The translations under genes were made by a program, and so were the position numbers. From positions 1-64,000 of the forward strand of contig SYJG01000319.1 of the NCBI GenBank assembly GCA_005798445.1: 64,000 nucleotides of DNA, written 5' to 3'. Of the stretch, positions 53,990 through 63,700 are shown one piece after another (position 1 is the first letter of the stretch; the number at the start of each line of letters is the position of its first letter). The stretch comes from Planctomyces sp. GTDB lineage: Bacteria > Planctomycetota > Planctomycetia > Planctomycetales > Planctomycetaceae. The notes below the pieces were generated by a model. The model saw only the letters and a list, made by a program, of their open reading frames with translations, was not told where the DNA came from and did no database searches.

Positions 53990-54472
53990 ATGGCTGTGGA
54001 CTCCTTCATCACTGGCGAAGCGCGGCGGACCATCGACGATCGCTTCCGAATCACACTGCCATCCGAGATGGCGGAATTGGTGGCGGATTCCGAAGGCAAC
54101 TGCATCCTGGCGAAAGAACGGGCCGGATGCCTGAGCCTCTGGAAAGCCGCCGATTGGACGAAACGGATCGACGACGGCGTCGCGATCCTCAAGCTGCGGA
54201 TTCAGGCCGGCAAGATGGAATCGCGTTGGAGCGAAGTGCAGCGGCTTGGCCGACTACTCTCAACGCGATCAAAAACAGTCACGTTGGCGAATCGCTCGCG
54301 GCTGTTGATCCCGGATGGCTTTCGGGAGTTCCTCGATGTGCCGGTGAACCAAGATGTGATGATCATTGGCGCGGCGATTTGTGTTGAGATTTGGAATCCG
54401 GCCGCCTGGCTGGAGACGCTGCGACACGACATGCCGGAGTTTGGGCCACTGTTCACGGACCTGTCGGCGTGA
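53990..54472 (+). CDS. mraZ: MraZ-like transcriptional regulator
   Basis: 160 aa. Two SpoVT/AbrB-type half-domains: [20 protein letters not shown] near the start and [19 protein letters not shown] in the second half, matching the two DxxxR-type repeats of MraZ. MraZ normally represses the dcw cell-division cluster, beginning with mraW/ftsL, which is absent here. So this is either an isolated planctomycete MraZ or a paralogue. ATG 53990 matches the usual length; the track ORF adds 75 residues without a Shine-Dalgarno. Confidence 0.75.
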   Translation: MAVDSFITGEARRTIDDRFRITLPSEMAELVADSEGNCILAKERAGCLSLWKAADWTKRIDDGVAILKLRIQAGKMESRWSEVQRLGRLLSTRSKTVTLANRSRLLIPDGFREFLDVPVNQDVMIIGAAICVEIWNPAAWLETLRHDMPEFGPLFTDLSA

Positions 54473-54776
54473 CCGAATTGTTTCGGCGAGCGGCAGGAAT
54501 CGTCGGAGCTCGCCTTCCGCTCGCGAGACGCAGTCATGGAGGACAAGTTTTGTTTCGCGAGCGGAAAACGCGCTCCGACGAAATTGAGAGACGAATCACG
54601 AAACCCACATGGGCAGCCACCTCGCATGCCCGGTTCGAGAATGAGACGCGAAGACTCGCTCAGAGTTTTCAATCCCGCTCACCCCGATTGAAGTCCTCCA
54701 CGGCACCACGGCGGACATCATTAGGCAGGGATGCCGCAACTCGCTCGACCGGGCATGTGCTTTTTTCACGCACGGT
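54473..54776. other. Gene-free convergent gap with palindromes
   Basis: 304 bp between the mraZ and SDR stops. It contains an imperfect palindrome (54502-54527 against 54554-54579, about 22 of 26 positions) and a further CATGCCCGGT / ACCGGGCATG pair (about 54624 and 54740). No gene supported. Confidence 0.6.
54502..54579. repeat. Imperfect palindrome downstream of mraZ
   Basis: GTCGGAGCTCGCCTTCCGCT at 54502 is answered by the near-complement ending at 54579 (ttcgcgagcggaaaacgcgc and on). Confidence 0.75.
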
Positions 54777-55598
54777 TCAGACGAAGAAGTCCGGCAAAAG
54801 CTCCTCAGTCGGATCGACTGCGTAGCTCGATAGGTCGCTGATGCCCGAATCGCGCAGGACGTCCTCGTCGAGAAAGAACCGTCCCGTACATTCGCGGCTG
54901 GGCCGAGTGAGGATTGTATGGGCGGCATCGGCGACGATTTCTGGATTGCGGCAGCGGCGTATCGAATTATCGCCTCCAAGTAAGTTGCGAACCGCGGTCG
55001 TCGCGATGGCAGTGCGTGGCCATAACGCATTGACGGCGATTCCGTATGACCGAAATTCCTCGGCCATACCGAGCACACACAAGCTCATTCCGAACTTGGA
55101 CAAACTGTAGGCCAAGTGCGGGGCGAACCAGCGGGCCTCAAAATTGAGCGGCGGCGCGAGGTTGAGGATGTGTGCATTCGCCGCTCGCTTCAAATGCGGC
55201 AAGCAGGCCTGTGATGCCAGAAACGTGCCACGCACGTTGACCGCATGAATGAGATCAAATCGTTTGGCCGGAGTGTCAAGCGTTGCTGCCAGAAAAAGTG
55301 CGCTGGCGTTGTTGACCAGAATATCAATGCCGCCAAATGTCTCGACGGTTTGTTGCACAGCGGCCTGAATTTGATCTTCAAATCGAACATCGCAAAGACA
55401 TGCCAGTCCGTGTCCGCCTGCCGCGTTGACTCGTTCGACGGCCGAGTGGATCGTTCCGGGTAACCGGGGATCTGGCTCGTTCGACTTCGCCGCCACGGCG
55501 ATGTTCGCGCCGTCGCGGGCGGCTCGGAGGGCGATCGCCAAGCCAATGCCGCGACTTGCGCCCGTGATGAACAGCGTCTTGCCGGCCAAGCTGGACAC
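54777..55598 (-). CDS. Short-chain dehydrogenase/reductase (HSDL2-like) lacking the catalytic Ser
   Basis: 273 aa from GTG 55598, which puts the NAD(P) motif TGASRGIG at residues 10-18; the longer TTG start adds 13 residues. SDR features: VNNASALF, YSLSK (catalytic Tyr and Lys) and ALWPRTAIATTAV, typical of the HSDL2/citronellal-dehydrogenase-like branch. The position that is Ser in related proteins (NxSPPLN) is Ala here (LNLAPPLN), so enzymatic activity is doubtful. It is the last gene downstream of the ExbB/ExbD cluster. Confidence 0.8.
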   Translation of the reverse strand: MSSLAGKTLFITGASRGIGLAIALRAARDGANIAVAAKSNEPDPRLPGTIHSAVERVNAAGGHGLACLCDVRFEDQIQAAVQQTVETFGGIDILVNNASALFLAATLDTPAKRFDLIHAVNVRGTFLASQACLPHLKRAANAHILNLAPPLNFEARWFAPHLAYSLSKFGMSLCVLGMAEEFRSYGIAVNALWPRTAIATTAVRNLLGGDNSIRRCRNPEIVADAAHTILTRPSRECTGRFFLDEDVLRDSGISDLSSYAVDPTEELLPDFFV

Positions 55599-55645
55599 CG
55601 ACCTGTTCTTTCTTTGCAAAGGGAATTGCCAGGCCAATCGAGCAA

Positions 55646-57238
55646 CTAGTCGTCGGATTTGAGCGCTTGTTTTTTGTTGTCGAGTTGGTACAGCGGCAAG
55701 TATCGGTAATACACCTCAAGTGTCAGTGCGTGAATGCTCGTCGACATGACGGGGCCTGCGGAGTGCCCAATTGCAGCCCAGCTTCCCTCGGCGCAACCCT
55801 CTTTGATTTGGGTCGAGAGGAGATGTCGGCGAGCGTTTCGATTCCAGGTGTCCCATTCGGGACCCGGAAGATTGTGCATCACCTGTGTGGCGTAATACAG
55901 AAAATACGAGTCGCCTTTCGCGCCGGCGAGATTGGCCATCACATAGTTCATTCCTTCGACCATGGCAGGCTCGGTGCGCTTCATGCCAGCGTACTGATTA
56001 CAGAGGAGTCCCACTGCGGACATCGCCGGTGAAGGGCCTGACTCCGGCATGTATGAGAACAGTCCGCCAGATTTCCCCTTGGCGACACTGGCTAAGAATT
56101 TCTTCGACTTGACGAGCGTTTGTGGGTTCACCGGCAGGCCGGCCATTTGAGCACTTTTCAAGCCCATCAACTGCCAGCCGACCACTGAGGTATCGCCAAC
56201 AGTGGGTGGATTTGCCGTGTAATGCCAACCACCCGATGAGTCATTTTGTGCGTCCTCAATGAACCGCACGGCCGCCTGAGCCACGTTCTTGAGTTTTTGA
56301 TCTTTGCTGAGGCCGTATGCTTCGCAAATCGCGATGGTCGCCAAGCCATGCTCATACATGCTGCCGCTGCCCAATTGACCGGTTTTTTCTTGATGTGTCG
56401 CCATCCAAAGCAATCCTTTGCGAATGACCGCTTGGTAGGGACCTTTGGATTCGTGAGTTTGACCAGCGGCGAAGAACGGGAGCAATCCGAACGCCGTGGC
56501 GGCCATCGGGTAGTCAGCGCCGGCCCTATGAGCATGTGCCGAGCAACTCGGATCTTTGCACTGCTTGGTGAACTCGATACAGCCCCAGCCTCCGTCGGCT
56601 GCTTGATGCCGAGCCAACCAATTGGTTGCCGCACCGACGGCTCGTTCCGAATCTGCCGTGCCACCGCCACTCGCCAGCATCGCTTGTCGAGATCCTGAAC
56701 CACGGCCACCGAAGCCCTCACCCGCACCGCCACTGCCACCCTTGTCACTGTTGCCGACTCCTGCCCCAACACCGCCGGGGCCACGCACGGCTGGTCCAGG
56801 GCCAAACGCCGAGACGTCAAAACCACCCAAGCCTCCGAAGGAAGGACCAGACGCCGCTGTGCCGCCACCCGCTTCCTCAAAGACTGCCGAGTTGTCATTG
56901 AACTGCGCATCTTGCTCGATGGTGGCGGCGGGTGGTTCGGTCAGCGATTCGGTGTTAAGGACAGTTGGCTCGATCGGCGTTTCGCCAACATCGAAATGTG
57001 TGATCGGCGTTTCTTCGACGGCTTCTTCCACTTCGGTGTCAAAGAAGACCACTTCCTGCAACAGTTTCTTCGCTTGTGGAGCGCCAATCGCGACCCCCAA
57101 GACCACAAAAACCACCAAGTGCGTGCCGACGCTCACGCCCCAGAATTTGCCGTTCTCTTTGAACCATCTCGTGACGTTGGCCTTCAAGTCTTGAGGGGTT
57201 GGAATGGAGTCCTTCAGCAATTTCACAAAATCATTCAT
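55646..57238 (-). CDS. Membrane-anchored prenyltransferase/squalene cyclase-like toroid protein
   Basis: 530 aa. One TM segment (FWGVSVGTHLVVFVVLGVAI) with a cytoplasmic N-terminus; a long acidic then Gly-rich linker (GGLGGFDVSAFGPGPAVRGP, 130-220); then alpha/alpha-toroid repeats (AATNWLARHQAADGGWGC, GLLWMATHQEKTG, WQLMGLKSAQMAG, LEVYYRYLPLYQ). ATG 57238 follows AGAGGTG; the track ORF is longer by 22 residues. It is the fifth gene of the ExbB-ExbD-ExbD operon. The topology (TM, linker, C-terminal domain) parallels TonB, so a proton-motive-force-coupled partner is a reasonable inference. Confidence 0.8.
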   Translation of the reverse strand: MNDFVKLLKDSIPTPQDLKANVTRWFKENGKFWGVSVGTHLVVFVVLGVAIGAPQAKKLLQEVVFFDTEVEEAVEETPITHFDVGETPIEPTVLNTESLTEPPAATIEQDAQFNDNSAVFEEAGGGTAASGPSFGGLGGFDVSAFGPGPAVRGPGGVGAGVGNSDKGGSGGAGEGFGGRGSGSRQAMLASGGGTADSERAVGAATNWLARHQAADGGWGCIEFTKQCKDPSCSAHAHRAGADYPMAATAFGLLPFFAAGQTHESKGPYQAVIRKGLLWMATHQEKTGQLGSGSMYEHGLATIAICEAYGLSKDQKLKNVAQAAVRFIEDAQNDSSGGWHYTANPPTVGDTSVVGWQLMGLKSAQMAGLPVNPQTLVKSKKFLASVAKGKSGGLFSYMPESGPSPAMSAVGLLCNQYAGMKRTEPAMVEGMNYVMANLAGAKGDSYFLYYATQVMHNLPGPEWDTWNRNARRHLLSTQIKEGCAEGSWAAIGHSAGPVMSTSIHALTLEVYYRYLPLYQLDNKKQALKSDD

Positions 57239-57357
57239 CGTACACCTCTTCGACGGAAATCCCGTTGTCGCTGGGGATGACTCCGAACCAACCTCATCAA
57301 TCATGCCGGCTGATGGAAACTAGGCATTCACTCCGGCCGGGCCGCAACATAGTACGT

Positions 57358-58413
57358 TCAACCACCGTCCGGGGCATCCCCGGACTGCGGATTTCTCGGA
57401 TCCTTGGGAAGTGAGACCGGCCGCAATTCCGTGTCGGCGTCGTCTGAGCCTTCCCATTCGGCAAAGATTCCGTCGGATTGCGGGTCTTCGGGTGCTCCTG
57501 CTTCCAGCCAGCGTTCGATGGCGGCGTGATCTGGCGGGGCCGTCGCGTCCAGGCTTTGGTTGCCAGAAGGTCGAGTCCGTTTCCAGGCGACGCCGAACAC
57601 GACGACTGCTCCGGCCACGATGAGCCACTGCCAAACATACCCGTCATTTCGTTGCCGGCGCAACGCCGATCTCGTCAAGTTTTCTCGCCAGTGCAACCGG
57701 CCGATGAGCAGCGGAGCCCAGCGCTTCTTGCCCATCGCATCTTCGTAGGTGAATTGCTTCAAGAAGTAGCCGACGAACGTGGCCTCCTCGTGGATGCTCG
57801 GCTGGATCGCCAGTTCATGGGGCTTGTCGTAGAAGACCAAGCAATACAGCCCGGAACGGGACTCGTTGGTGACACCCCAAGCCTCATAAACTTGCTTGGC
57901 ACCCGCCGAGTTTTCTTCGGCTTCGTGAGCGAGTGCTCGCCGCAGGCTGACTCTCAGGCCGATCAACTCACCCCGGTATTTTTCAGGGGCGTCGGCCAGA
58001 TGTGTGAAGTAAAGATCTTTGCGAGACCGTTCCCACAAATCGTCAAACGACTCGGTCATGCTCCAACGCATGAGCTTCCAATAGGCCGGCATCTCTTCTC
58101 GAGCGAGCGGTTCTTTGTCGGTGACGGCCTGGAAGAGGTAATCGGCCTGAGAGTGCTCGAGTGGCTGCTGATCGTTCGGGCCGCTGACGAGCGTTTCAGC
58201 CTTCTTCTTTTCCGCCGGTGCCGAGTCCCCGTTGGGCTTCTCGGTTGTTGCAGCTTCTTCCTGGACATCGTCGGCGATCCACTTCCACATTGCCGGATCG
58301 CGCGTCCAATAGATGAGCATCGTGACGACGCCCAATAACATCACCGTTCTCACCAGCCGTGACATTTCTCGGCGAGGAAATGAATTCGAGGATCGTGAAG
58401 AACGAGTCAACAT
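57358..58413 (-). CDS. Bitopic membrane protein of the ExbBD cluster
   Basis: 351 aa. Two predicted TM segments: LVRTVMLLGVVTMLIYWT at about 20-37 and WQWLIVAGAVVVFGVAW at about 260-278, with a long domain between (LYFTHLADAPEKYRGELIGL) and a soluble acidic tail. No family name known to me. ATG 58413 lies 6 bp beyond the stop of the second ExbD gene, so it is probably translated from the same message. Likely a structural component of the cluster. Confidence 0.75.
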   Translation of the reverse strand: MLTRSSRSSNSFPRREMSRLVRTVMLLGVVTMLIYWTRDPAMWKWIADDVQEEAATTEKPNGDSAPAEKKKAETLVSGPNDQQPLEHSQADYLFQAVTDKEPLAREEMPAYWKLMRWSMTESFDDLWERSRKDLYFTHLADAPEKYRGELIGLRVSLRRALAHEAEENSAGAKQVYEAWGVTNESRSGLYCLVFYDKPHELAIQPSIHEEATFVGYFLKQFTYEDAMGKKRWAPLLIGRLHWRENLTRSALRRQRNDGYVWQWLIVAGAVVVFGVAWKRTRPSGNQSLDATAPPDHAAIERWLEAGAPEDPQSDGIFAEWEGSDDADTELRPVSLPKDPRNPQSGDAPDGG

Positions 58414-58418
58414 GATGG

Positions 58419-58931
58419 CTACGGCTGCGCGTCCGCGGGAAGCTCGACGAAACTGAGTTTGGTGAGCTTTTCGCCGTTGGGCAATGTCTGTTTCGTGCAG
58501 ACATCGACGATCTGCATCAGTTCTGAGTAGCGCAGTTTGGAACCGACTTGAACAATGACCTGATCGAAGGGACTGTTCGCATCGCTGAGCACGGCCTTCA
58601 AGCGGCCATCCAGAGCGGAGACGCCCGCGACATTTCCTTCGCCGATGGCAAGAGTTTGAATTCGGCCGCCGGGAGTCGAAAAGGCCGAGATCACGAGCGT
58701 ATTAATGGCCTCGACCGCGCTGCGATTGTTGTCATCGTTGCCAGCCTTTTCACCACCCTGCACACCCGCGATCGGCTTCGGTGGGGGCAGTTTCAGATTG
58801 ATCTGTCCTTCGATCGGAGCCGGCTTGAACGTCATGATGAAGAACGCCAGCAGTTGGAACGCCATATCCAGCATCGCCGCCAGATTGAGTTCGACGCCAC
58901 CTTCACTGTGTTTCTTTTTTCGACGACTCAC
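58419..58931 (-). CDS. ExbD/TolR-family biopolymer transport protein (second copy)
   Basis: 170 aa, GTG start. The single TM helix has the key Asp of the family (ELNLAAMLDMAFQLLAFFIM); the C-terminal periplasmic domain includes DGRLKAVLSDANSPFDQVIV. It works with ExbB as a proton channel energising an outer-envelope partner. Two ExbD paralogues lie in tandem here, as is usual in planctomycetes. Confidence 0.88.
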   Translation of the reverse strand: MSRRKKKHSEGGVELNLAAMLDMAFQLLAFFIMTFKPAPIEGQINLKLPPPKPIAGVQGGEKAGNDDNNRSAVEAINTLVISAFSTPGGRIQTLAIGEGNVAGVSALDGRLKAVLSDANSPFDQVIVQVGSKLRYSELMQIVDVCTKQTLPNGEKLTKLSFVELPADAQP

Positions 58932-58963
58932 AGCGCACCTGCCTATTGTTCTGCTTACTCGGA

Positions 58964-59416
58964 TTACTCAGTGGACCTGTCGGTCGCCTTCAGAGCGAAC
59001 TTTCGAAAGCCGCTGTCCTGACAAGTCTTGATGACGAGATTCAGCAAACCAAACGGTGTGTCTTTATCGGCCCGCACCACGACCGTCGTGGGAAGGTCGT
59101 CCGTGTCCTTGAAGTTTCCGGTCTTTCGCTTGGCCTCAAGTCGTGCCATTTTGGCCTCGGCTTTGAGGTAGGGGACAATGTCTTGCGGCAGCGAATAGAC
59201 CATCAACTGTCCCTCTTTGTTCACGTTGAGGACCAACAAACTTTCCTCACCCTGGGTTTCGACCGGGCGTGCTGAGCCAACCACTGGCAGCCGCAGCGAC
59301 AAATCCAGCGAGGCCGCCTTGAAGCTGGTCACCAGCATGAAAAACGTGATCAACTGAAACACCATGTCGAGCATGGGTGTCAGATCACATTCGCCTTCAT
59401 TTTTTGAGCCAGACAT
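58964..59416 (-). CDS. ExbD/TolR-family biopolymer transport protein (first copy)
   Basis: 150 aa. The TM helix with the conserved Asp is CDLTPMLDMVFQLITFFMLV. The periplasmic part is a short beta domain ending KFALKATDRSTE. It is followed after 32 bp by the second ExbD gene and preceded by ExbB (59457). ATG 59416. Confidence 0.9.
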   Translation of the reverse strand: MSGSKNEGECDLTPMLDMVFQLITFFMLVTSFKAASLDLSLRLPVVGSARPVETQGEESLLVLNVNKEGQLMVYSLPQDIVPYLKAEAKMARLEAKRKTGNFKDTDDLPTTVVVRADKDTPFGLLNLVIKTCQDSGFRKFALKATDRSTE

Positions 59417-59432
59417 GGATGCTCAGGCTTAA

Positions 59433-59453
59433 GAGGTCAGAGGTCAGAGGTCA
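59433..59453. repeat. Heptamer tandem repeat (GAGGTCA x3)
   Basis: Three perfect copies of GAGGTCA between the ExbB and ExbD genes. It resembles in design the GAAGTCC repeat at 51154. Confidence 0.85.
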
Positions 59454-59456
59454 GAC

Positions 59457-60368
59457 TTACGCAGGCTTGGGAGCCGGTGCCGCTGCCGCTGCCGGAGCGG
59501 GTGCAGCCGCTGGAGCTTTCGCCGCGGCCTTGGCGGCACTCGCCAGTTTTCGGACGAATTCATCCGCGGCAAACATGGTCGTCGCGCTGATGGACGCAAC
59601 ACGGTTCTTGAAGACGGCAAAGAAGAATATCGCCGGGACCGAGAGGGCGACTCCCATGAAGGTGACGACGAGAGCTTCGGAAATCGCCTCGGCAACTTCG
59701 TTGGCCTTGATGCCCGCATCGGATCGGGCGATGACCATGAAGCTGGCGATCATCCCTTTCAGGGTGCCGAGCAAACCGATCATCGGCCCCAGAGATCCGA
59801 GTACAGCCAACATGCTAATCTTCTTCTCCAGCTCGACGACTTGCACCTCAGCCGTTCGCTCCATGGCATCGCGAGCTTCCGCCAACCCCGCCGACAATTC
59901 ACCCAGACCCGACGAGGCATATCGGCTGAACAGGCAATCGGTTTCTTTGATTCCCTGGTAAACCCCCTTGTAGTCCCGCTTTTCCATCTTTTGTTTGAGG
60001 TCTTCCATCAATTCCGGAGGCATCGCCACGATGGGGCGGATATCGATGAACAACCGGCTGACCAATTGGATGAAGTAACACGACAGTCCGATGATGAAGA
60101 TGCCGATGGCCCCCGAAATTCGGAGAACCCAAATGACGACATTCTCTTGGGAATGGCCTTCGCCCTCCGGCACCTTCGCGTCTTTCTTCGCTTTCTGAGG
60201 AGCGGGCTTTGCCTCAGGCTCTTCATCCATAGCGGCTGGTTCCTCCTGAGGATCCTGAGCCACGACCGTCGGCGTCGTCAACCACGGCATCTCGACCGAG
60301 CCAGCCACGAGAGCCAACATCAACACCATCCAAGCCAGCCGCTTCGAGCGGTCAGGTGAGCCAATCAT
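59457..60368 (-). CDS. MotA/TolQ/ExbB-family proton channel protein
   Basis: 303 aa. An unusual N-terminal extension (signal-peptide-like segment, acidic/proline linker EEPAAMDEEPEAKPAPQKAKK) precedes the first TM (ISGAIGIFIIGLSCYFI). The MotA/TolQ/ExbB domain follows: LAVLGSLGPMIGLLGTLKGM and ALVVTFMGVALSVPAIFFFAV. The C-terminus is Ala/Pro-rich. ATG 60368 follows GAGGT. It heads the operon with two ExbD proteins and the toroid protein; the promoter must lie in the 382-bp divergent gap upstream. Confidence 0.9.
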   Translation of the reverse strand: MIGSPDRSKRLAWMVLMLALVAGSVEMPWLTTPTVVAQDPQEEPAAMDEEPEAKPAPQKAKKDAKVPEGEGHSQENVVIWVLRISGAIGIFIIGLSCYFIQLVSRLFIDIRPIVAMPPELMEDLKQKMEKRDYKGVYQGIKETDCLFSRYASSGLGELSAGLAEARDAMERTAEVQVVELEKKISMLAVLGSLGPMIGLLGTLKGMIASFMVIARSDAGIKANEVAEAISEALVVTFMGVALSVPAIFFFAVFKNRVASISATTMFAADEFVRKLASAAKAAAKAPAAAPAPAAAAAPAPKPA

Positions 60369-60750
60369 TACGCAGACCTCGTTGAAAAATCGTCAAACAG
60401 AAAACTGAGAAGTCACGGTCACGACATCCCTTGCGACCGCCGCCGAAGCAAGAAGGACTTGCAAACCCGTCGTCACCGCGAAATGTTCGCCACGATTTGG
60501 CAAGAGCGATTTGCCGCTTCGCAGGCCGCGAGGACACACGGTTCCAATCGGGGACCGCCTGTCACACCGACCGGAAAGAGGGGGACATGCTACAGAGGCC
60601 CTTGGCCGCAAGAAAGTCTGCGGACAGATGCCAAGAGACGGCCACGGTCTGGAGGATCGTCGAGGTTGTCTTTGGAGGGAAAGACTGATTCAGTACCCTG
60701 GAGCGTCCTTCCGACGCCCGCTTGCAGCAACTCCCAAAACCGGACAAGCA
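60369..60750. other. Divergent intergenic region
   Basis: 382 bp between the ExbB start and the protease start. It must contain both promoters, but I cannot identify -35/-10 pairs with confidence. The short ORFs listed here have no Shine-Dalgarno or recognisable product. Confidence 0.6.
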
Positions 60751-63700
60751 ATGATGACTTGGTGGACTCGACTGACTGAGATTGCGGCCCTGTTGACGAT
60801 TGGCTTTGTGGCAACCGTGCCAGCGGACGACGTCGTGGTCCGCACGCCTCCCGCCGAGCTAAAGGTCGATCCGTTTCACAAGAAGTACGTCAGCGCCGAC
60901 GGCTATCCGATCGTCGCGTCAGGAACGGTCAACGACTACGCCCTCAAAGAGGCGGCGTACCTCGTCAACTTGATGTTGGCGAAGCGGCCCGACGTGCGCG
61001 AGGCGATGATTAAGTCCGGCTCGCGGCTGTGCATCCTCGCGCACAACGAGTTCACAACCGATGTGCCGGAGTTCGCGTGGCTGAAGCCGAAGGACTTCTG
61101 GGACGCGCGTGCTCGCGGGACAGGCGGGTCGCAGACCGATCCGTATTGCTCGTGCGGCGAGGAGAATTTGTTGTGCTATCCCGGCGACCCGTACTCGACC
61201 GAGAACATTTTGATTCACGAGTTCGCGCACAACATCCATCTGCGCGGCATGGTCAACGTCGATCCGACGTTCGATCGCCGGCTGAAAGAGACCTACGACC
61301 GAGCGATGACCGCCGGACTCTGGAAAGGCAAATACGCGGCGACCAATCATCACGAGTACTTCGCCGAAGGAGTGCAGTCCTGGTTCGACAACAACCGCGA
61401 GAACGACCACGACCACAACCACGTCAATACGCGAGACGAGCTGCTCGAATACGACCCCGGACTGGCCGCGATGTGCCGCGAAGTCTTCGGCGAAACGAAG
61501 CTCGTCTACACGAAGCCGACGACGCGGCTGAAGGATCACCTCGCGGGCTACGACCCGACGACCGCTCCGAAGTTCGTCTGGCCGGAACGTCTCAACGAGT
61601 CTCGCAAGCAGATTCGCGAGAAAGCGGTGAATCGCTCAAAGCCAGCGACAGGTGAGCCGGGGAGCGTCAGCCCCCGGACGGAATCGCGACCGGCTCCGGG
61701 GGCTGACGCACCCCGGCTCGCCAAAGACAAAGAGGACAACCAAAAACCAAACCCGCTGCTGACCATCGATCACTTGTTCGACTCAAAGGACTTCGACGAA
61801 GAGGGGCTCGGTGCGGTGGTTTGGAAGAAAAAGGGGGCGGGATATTTCCAGTTGGACAAGCCGAAGAACAGCGAGTCGGGTCGCGAACTGGTGTGGCATG
61901 ACTCGGCTACGGACGAGACGAAAGTGGTCGTCACTGTTGAGATGCTGACTCCAGCCAACGCTCCGAAGGATGACAAAGGGAATCGAAAGGCACTCAACGT
62001 CGAGTCGTATCAGTTTTCCGACGACGAGTCGAAGTTGCTGATCTTCACGAACAGCAAGCGTGTCTGGCGACGCAACACGCGCGGCGATTATTGGGTGCTC
62101 GACCTCGCGAAGAGCGAGCTCAAACAGCTCAGCGGCGACGATCGCGAAAAGTCCTCGATGATGATGTTCGCGAAGTTCTCGCCCGACGGCTCGCGCGTCG
62201 CGTTTGTGCGCGAGAACAATCTCTTCGTCCAGAATCTCGCCGATATGAGCATCGTGCCGCTGACAAAGGACGGCTCGGCAACGCTCATCAACGGGACGTC
62301 CGACTGGGTCTACGAAGAGGAACTCGAACTGCGCGACGGCTATCGCTGGTCGCCGGACGGCAAGTCGATCGCCTTCTGGCAACTCGACTCGTCCGGCGTG
62401 CGCGAGTTCTTTCTCATCAACAACACGGACGACTCGTACTCGAAACCGATCGGCATTCGGTATCCGAAGGTCGGCGAGCAGAACTCTTCGGCGCGGATCG
62501 GTGTCGTCAGTGCCGCCGGCGTCGAGCCAAAGTGGCTCGACGTCCCCGGCGATCCGCGCAACCACTACCTCGCCCAGATGGAGTGGACGCCGGACGGCAA
62601 GCAGATCGCGCTGCAACAGTTCAATCGTTTGCAGAACACGAATCGAGTGATGCTCGCCGATCCGACCAGCGGAGCGACACGCACGATCCTGACCGAGACC
62701 GATCCCGCTTGGCTCGAAAACGAAAACCCGTTTCGTTGGGTGAAGCAGGGCGAGCAGTTCGTCTGGATCAGCGAGCGAGACGGCTGGCGACGGCCGTATC
62801 TGGCGAGCATTACGCCCAGGCGAGCGGGGGACGTCAGTCCCCCGGTGGGCTCAACTGCAACAGATGACACAACCAAAACTGGACCCACCAGGGGGCTGAC
62901 GCCCCCCGCTCGCCGGATTTGTTCTGCCGACCAATACGATATGATCGGCTTCGACGCCATCGACGAGACGGCGAGCGAGATCTACTTCTCCGCATCGCCC
63001 AACAACGCGACGCAGCGATACCTCTACCGAGCGGCGCTCGACGCCGAGAAGGCCGAGCGAGTGACCCCCGCCGATCAGTCGGGCTGGCACACTTACAATA
63101 TCTCGCCGGACGCGAAGTTCGCGATCCACACGTTCTCGTCGTTCATGCACCGGCCGGTCGTGAAGCTCATTTCGTTGCCGGATCACAAGACGGTGCGAGT
63201 GCTCGCGGCCAATGCGAAGCTCTGTGTGAAGCTGAACGAACTCCAGAAGCCGACCGCCGAGTTCCTGCGGCTAGACATCGGCAACGGCGTTGAGCTGGAT
63301 GCGTGGTGCTTGAAGCCTCCCGGCTTCGACGAGAAGGGGGAGAAAAAATATCCGCTGCTGATCCACGTCTACGGCGAAGCTCACGGACAGACGGTTCGCG
63401 ATGCCTGGGTCGGCAAGCGCGGGATGTGGCATTGGTTGTTGGCTCAGCAAGGCTACGTCGTGGCGAGCGTGGACAATCGCGGCACGATGTCCCCGCGCGG
63501 CCGCGAGTTCCGCAAGATCATCTACCGACAGATCGGCATCCTGCATCCGACCGAACAAGCCGCCGCCGCGCGCGAGCTGCTCAAACGAATGCCGCAACTC
63601 GATCCCGCCCGCATCGGCATCTGGGGCTGGAGCGGCGGCGGCTCATCAACGCTCAACGCGATGTTCCAGTTCCCCGACCTGTACCGCACCGGCATCTCCG

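Noticed and set aside
54735-54766. Hairpin resembling a group II intron domain V (ends in CACGCACGGTTC)
   Set aside because: The AGC triad and proper stem pairing are missing, and no intron-encoded reverse transcriptase is nearby.
54391-54825. 144-aa plus-strand ORF overlapping the mraZ end
   Set aside because: It is out of frame with mraZ and runs across a palindrome and into the SDR gene.
60431-60688. 85-aa ORF in the exbB/protease divergent gap
   Set aside because: No start signal and no sign of conservation; it is most likely random open frame in promoter DNA.
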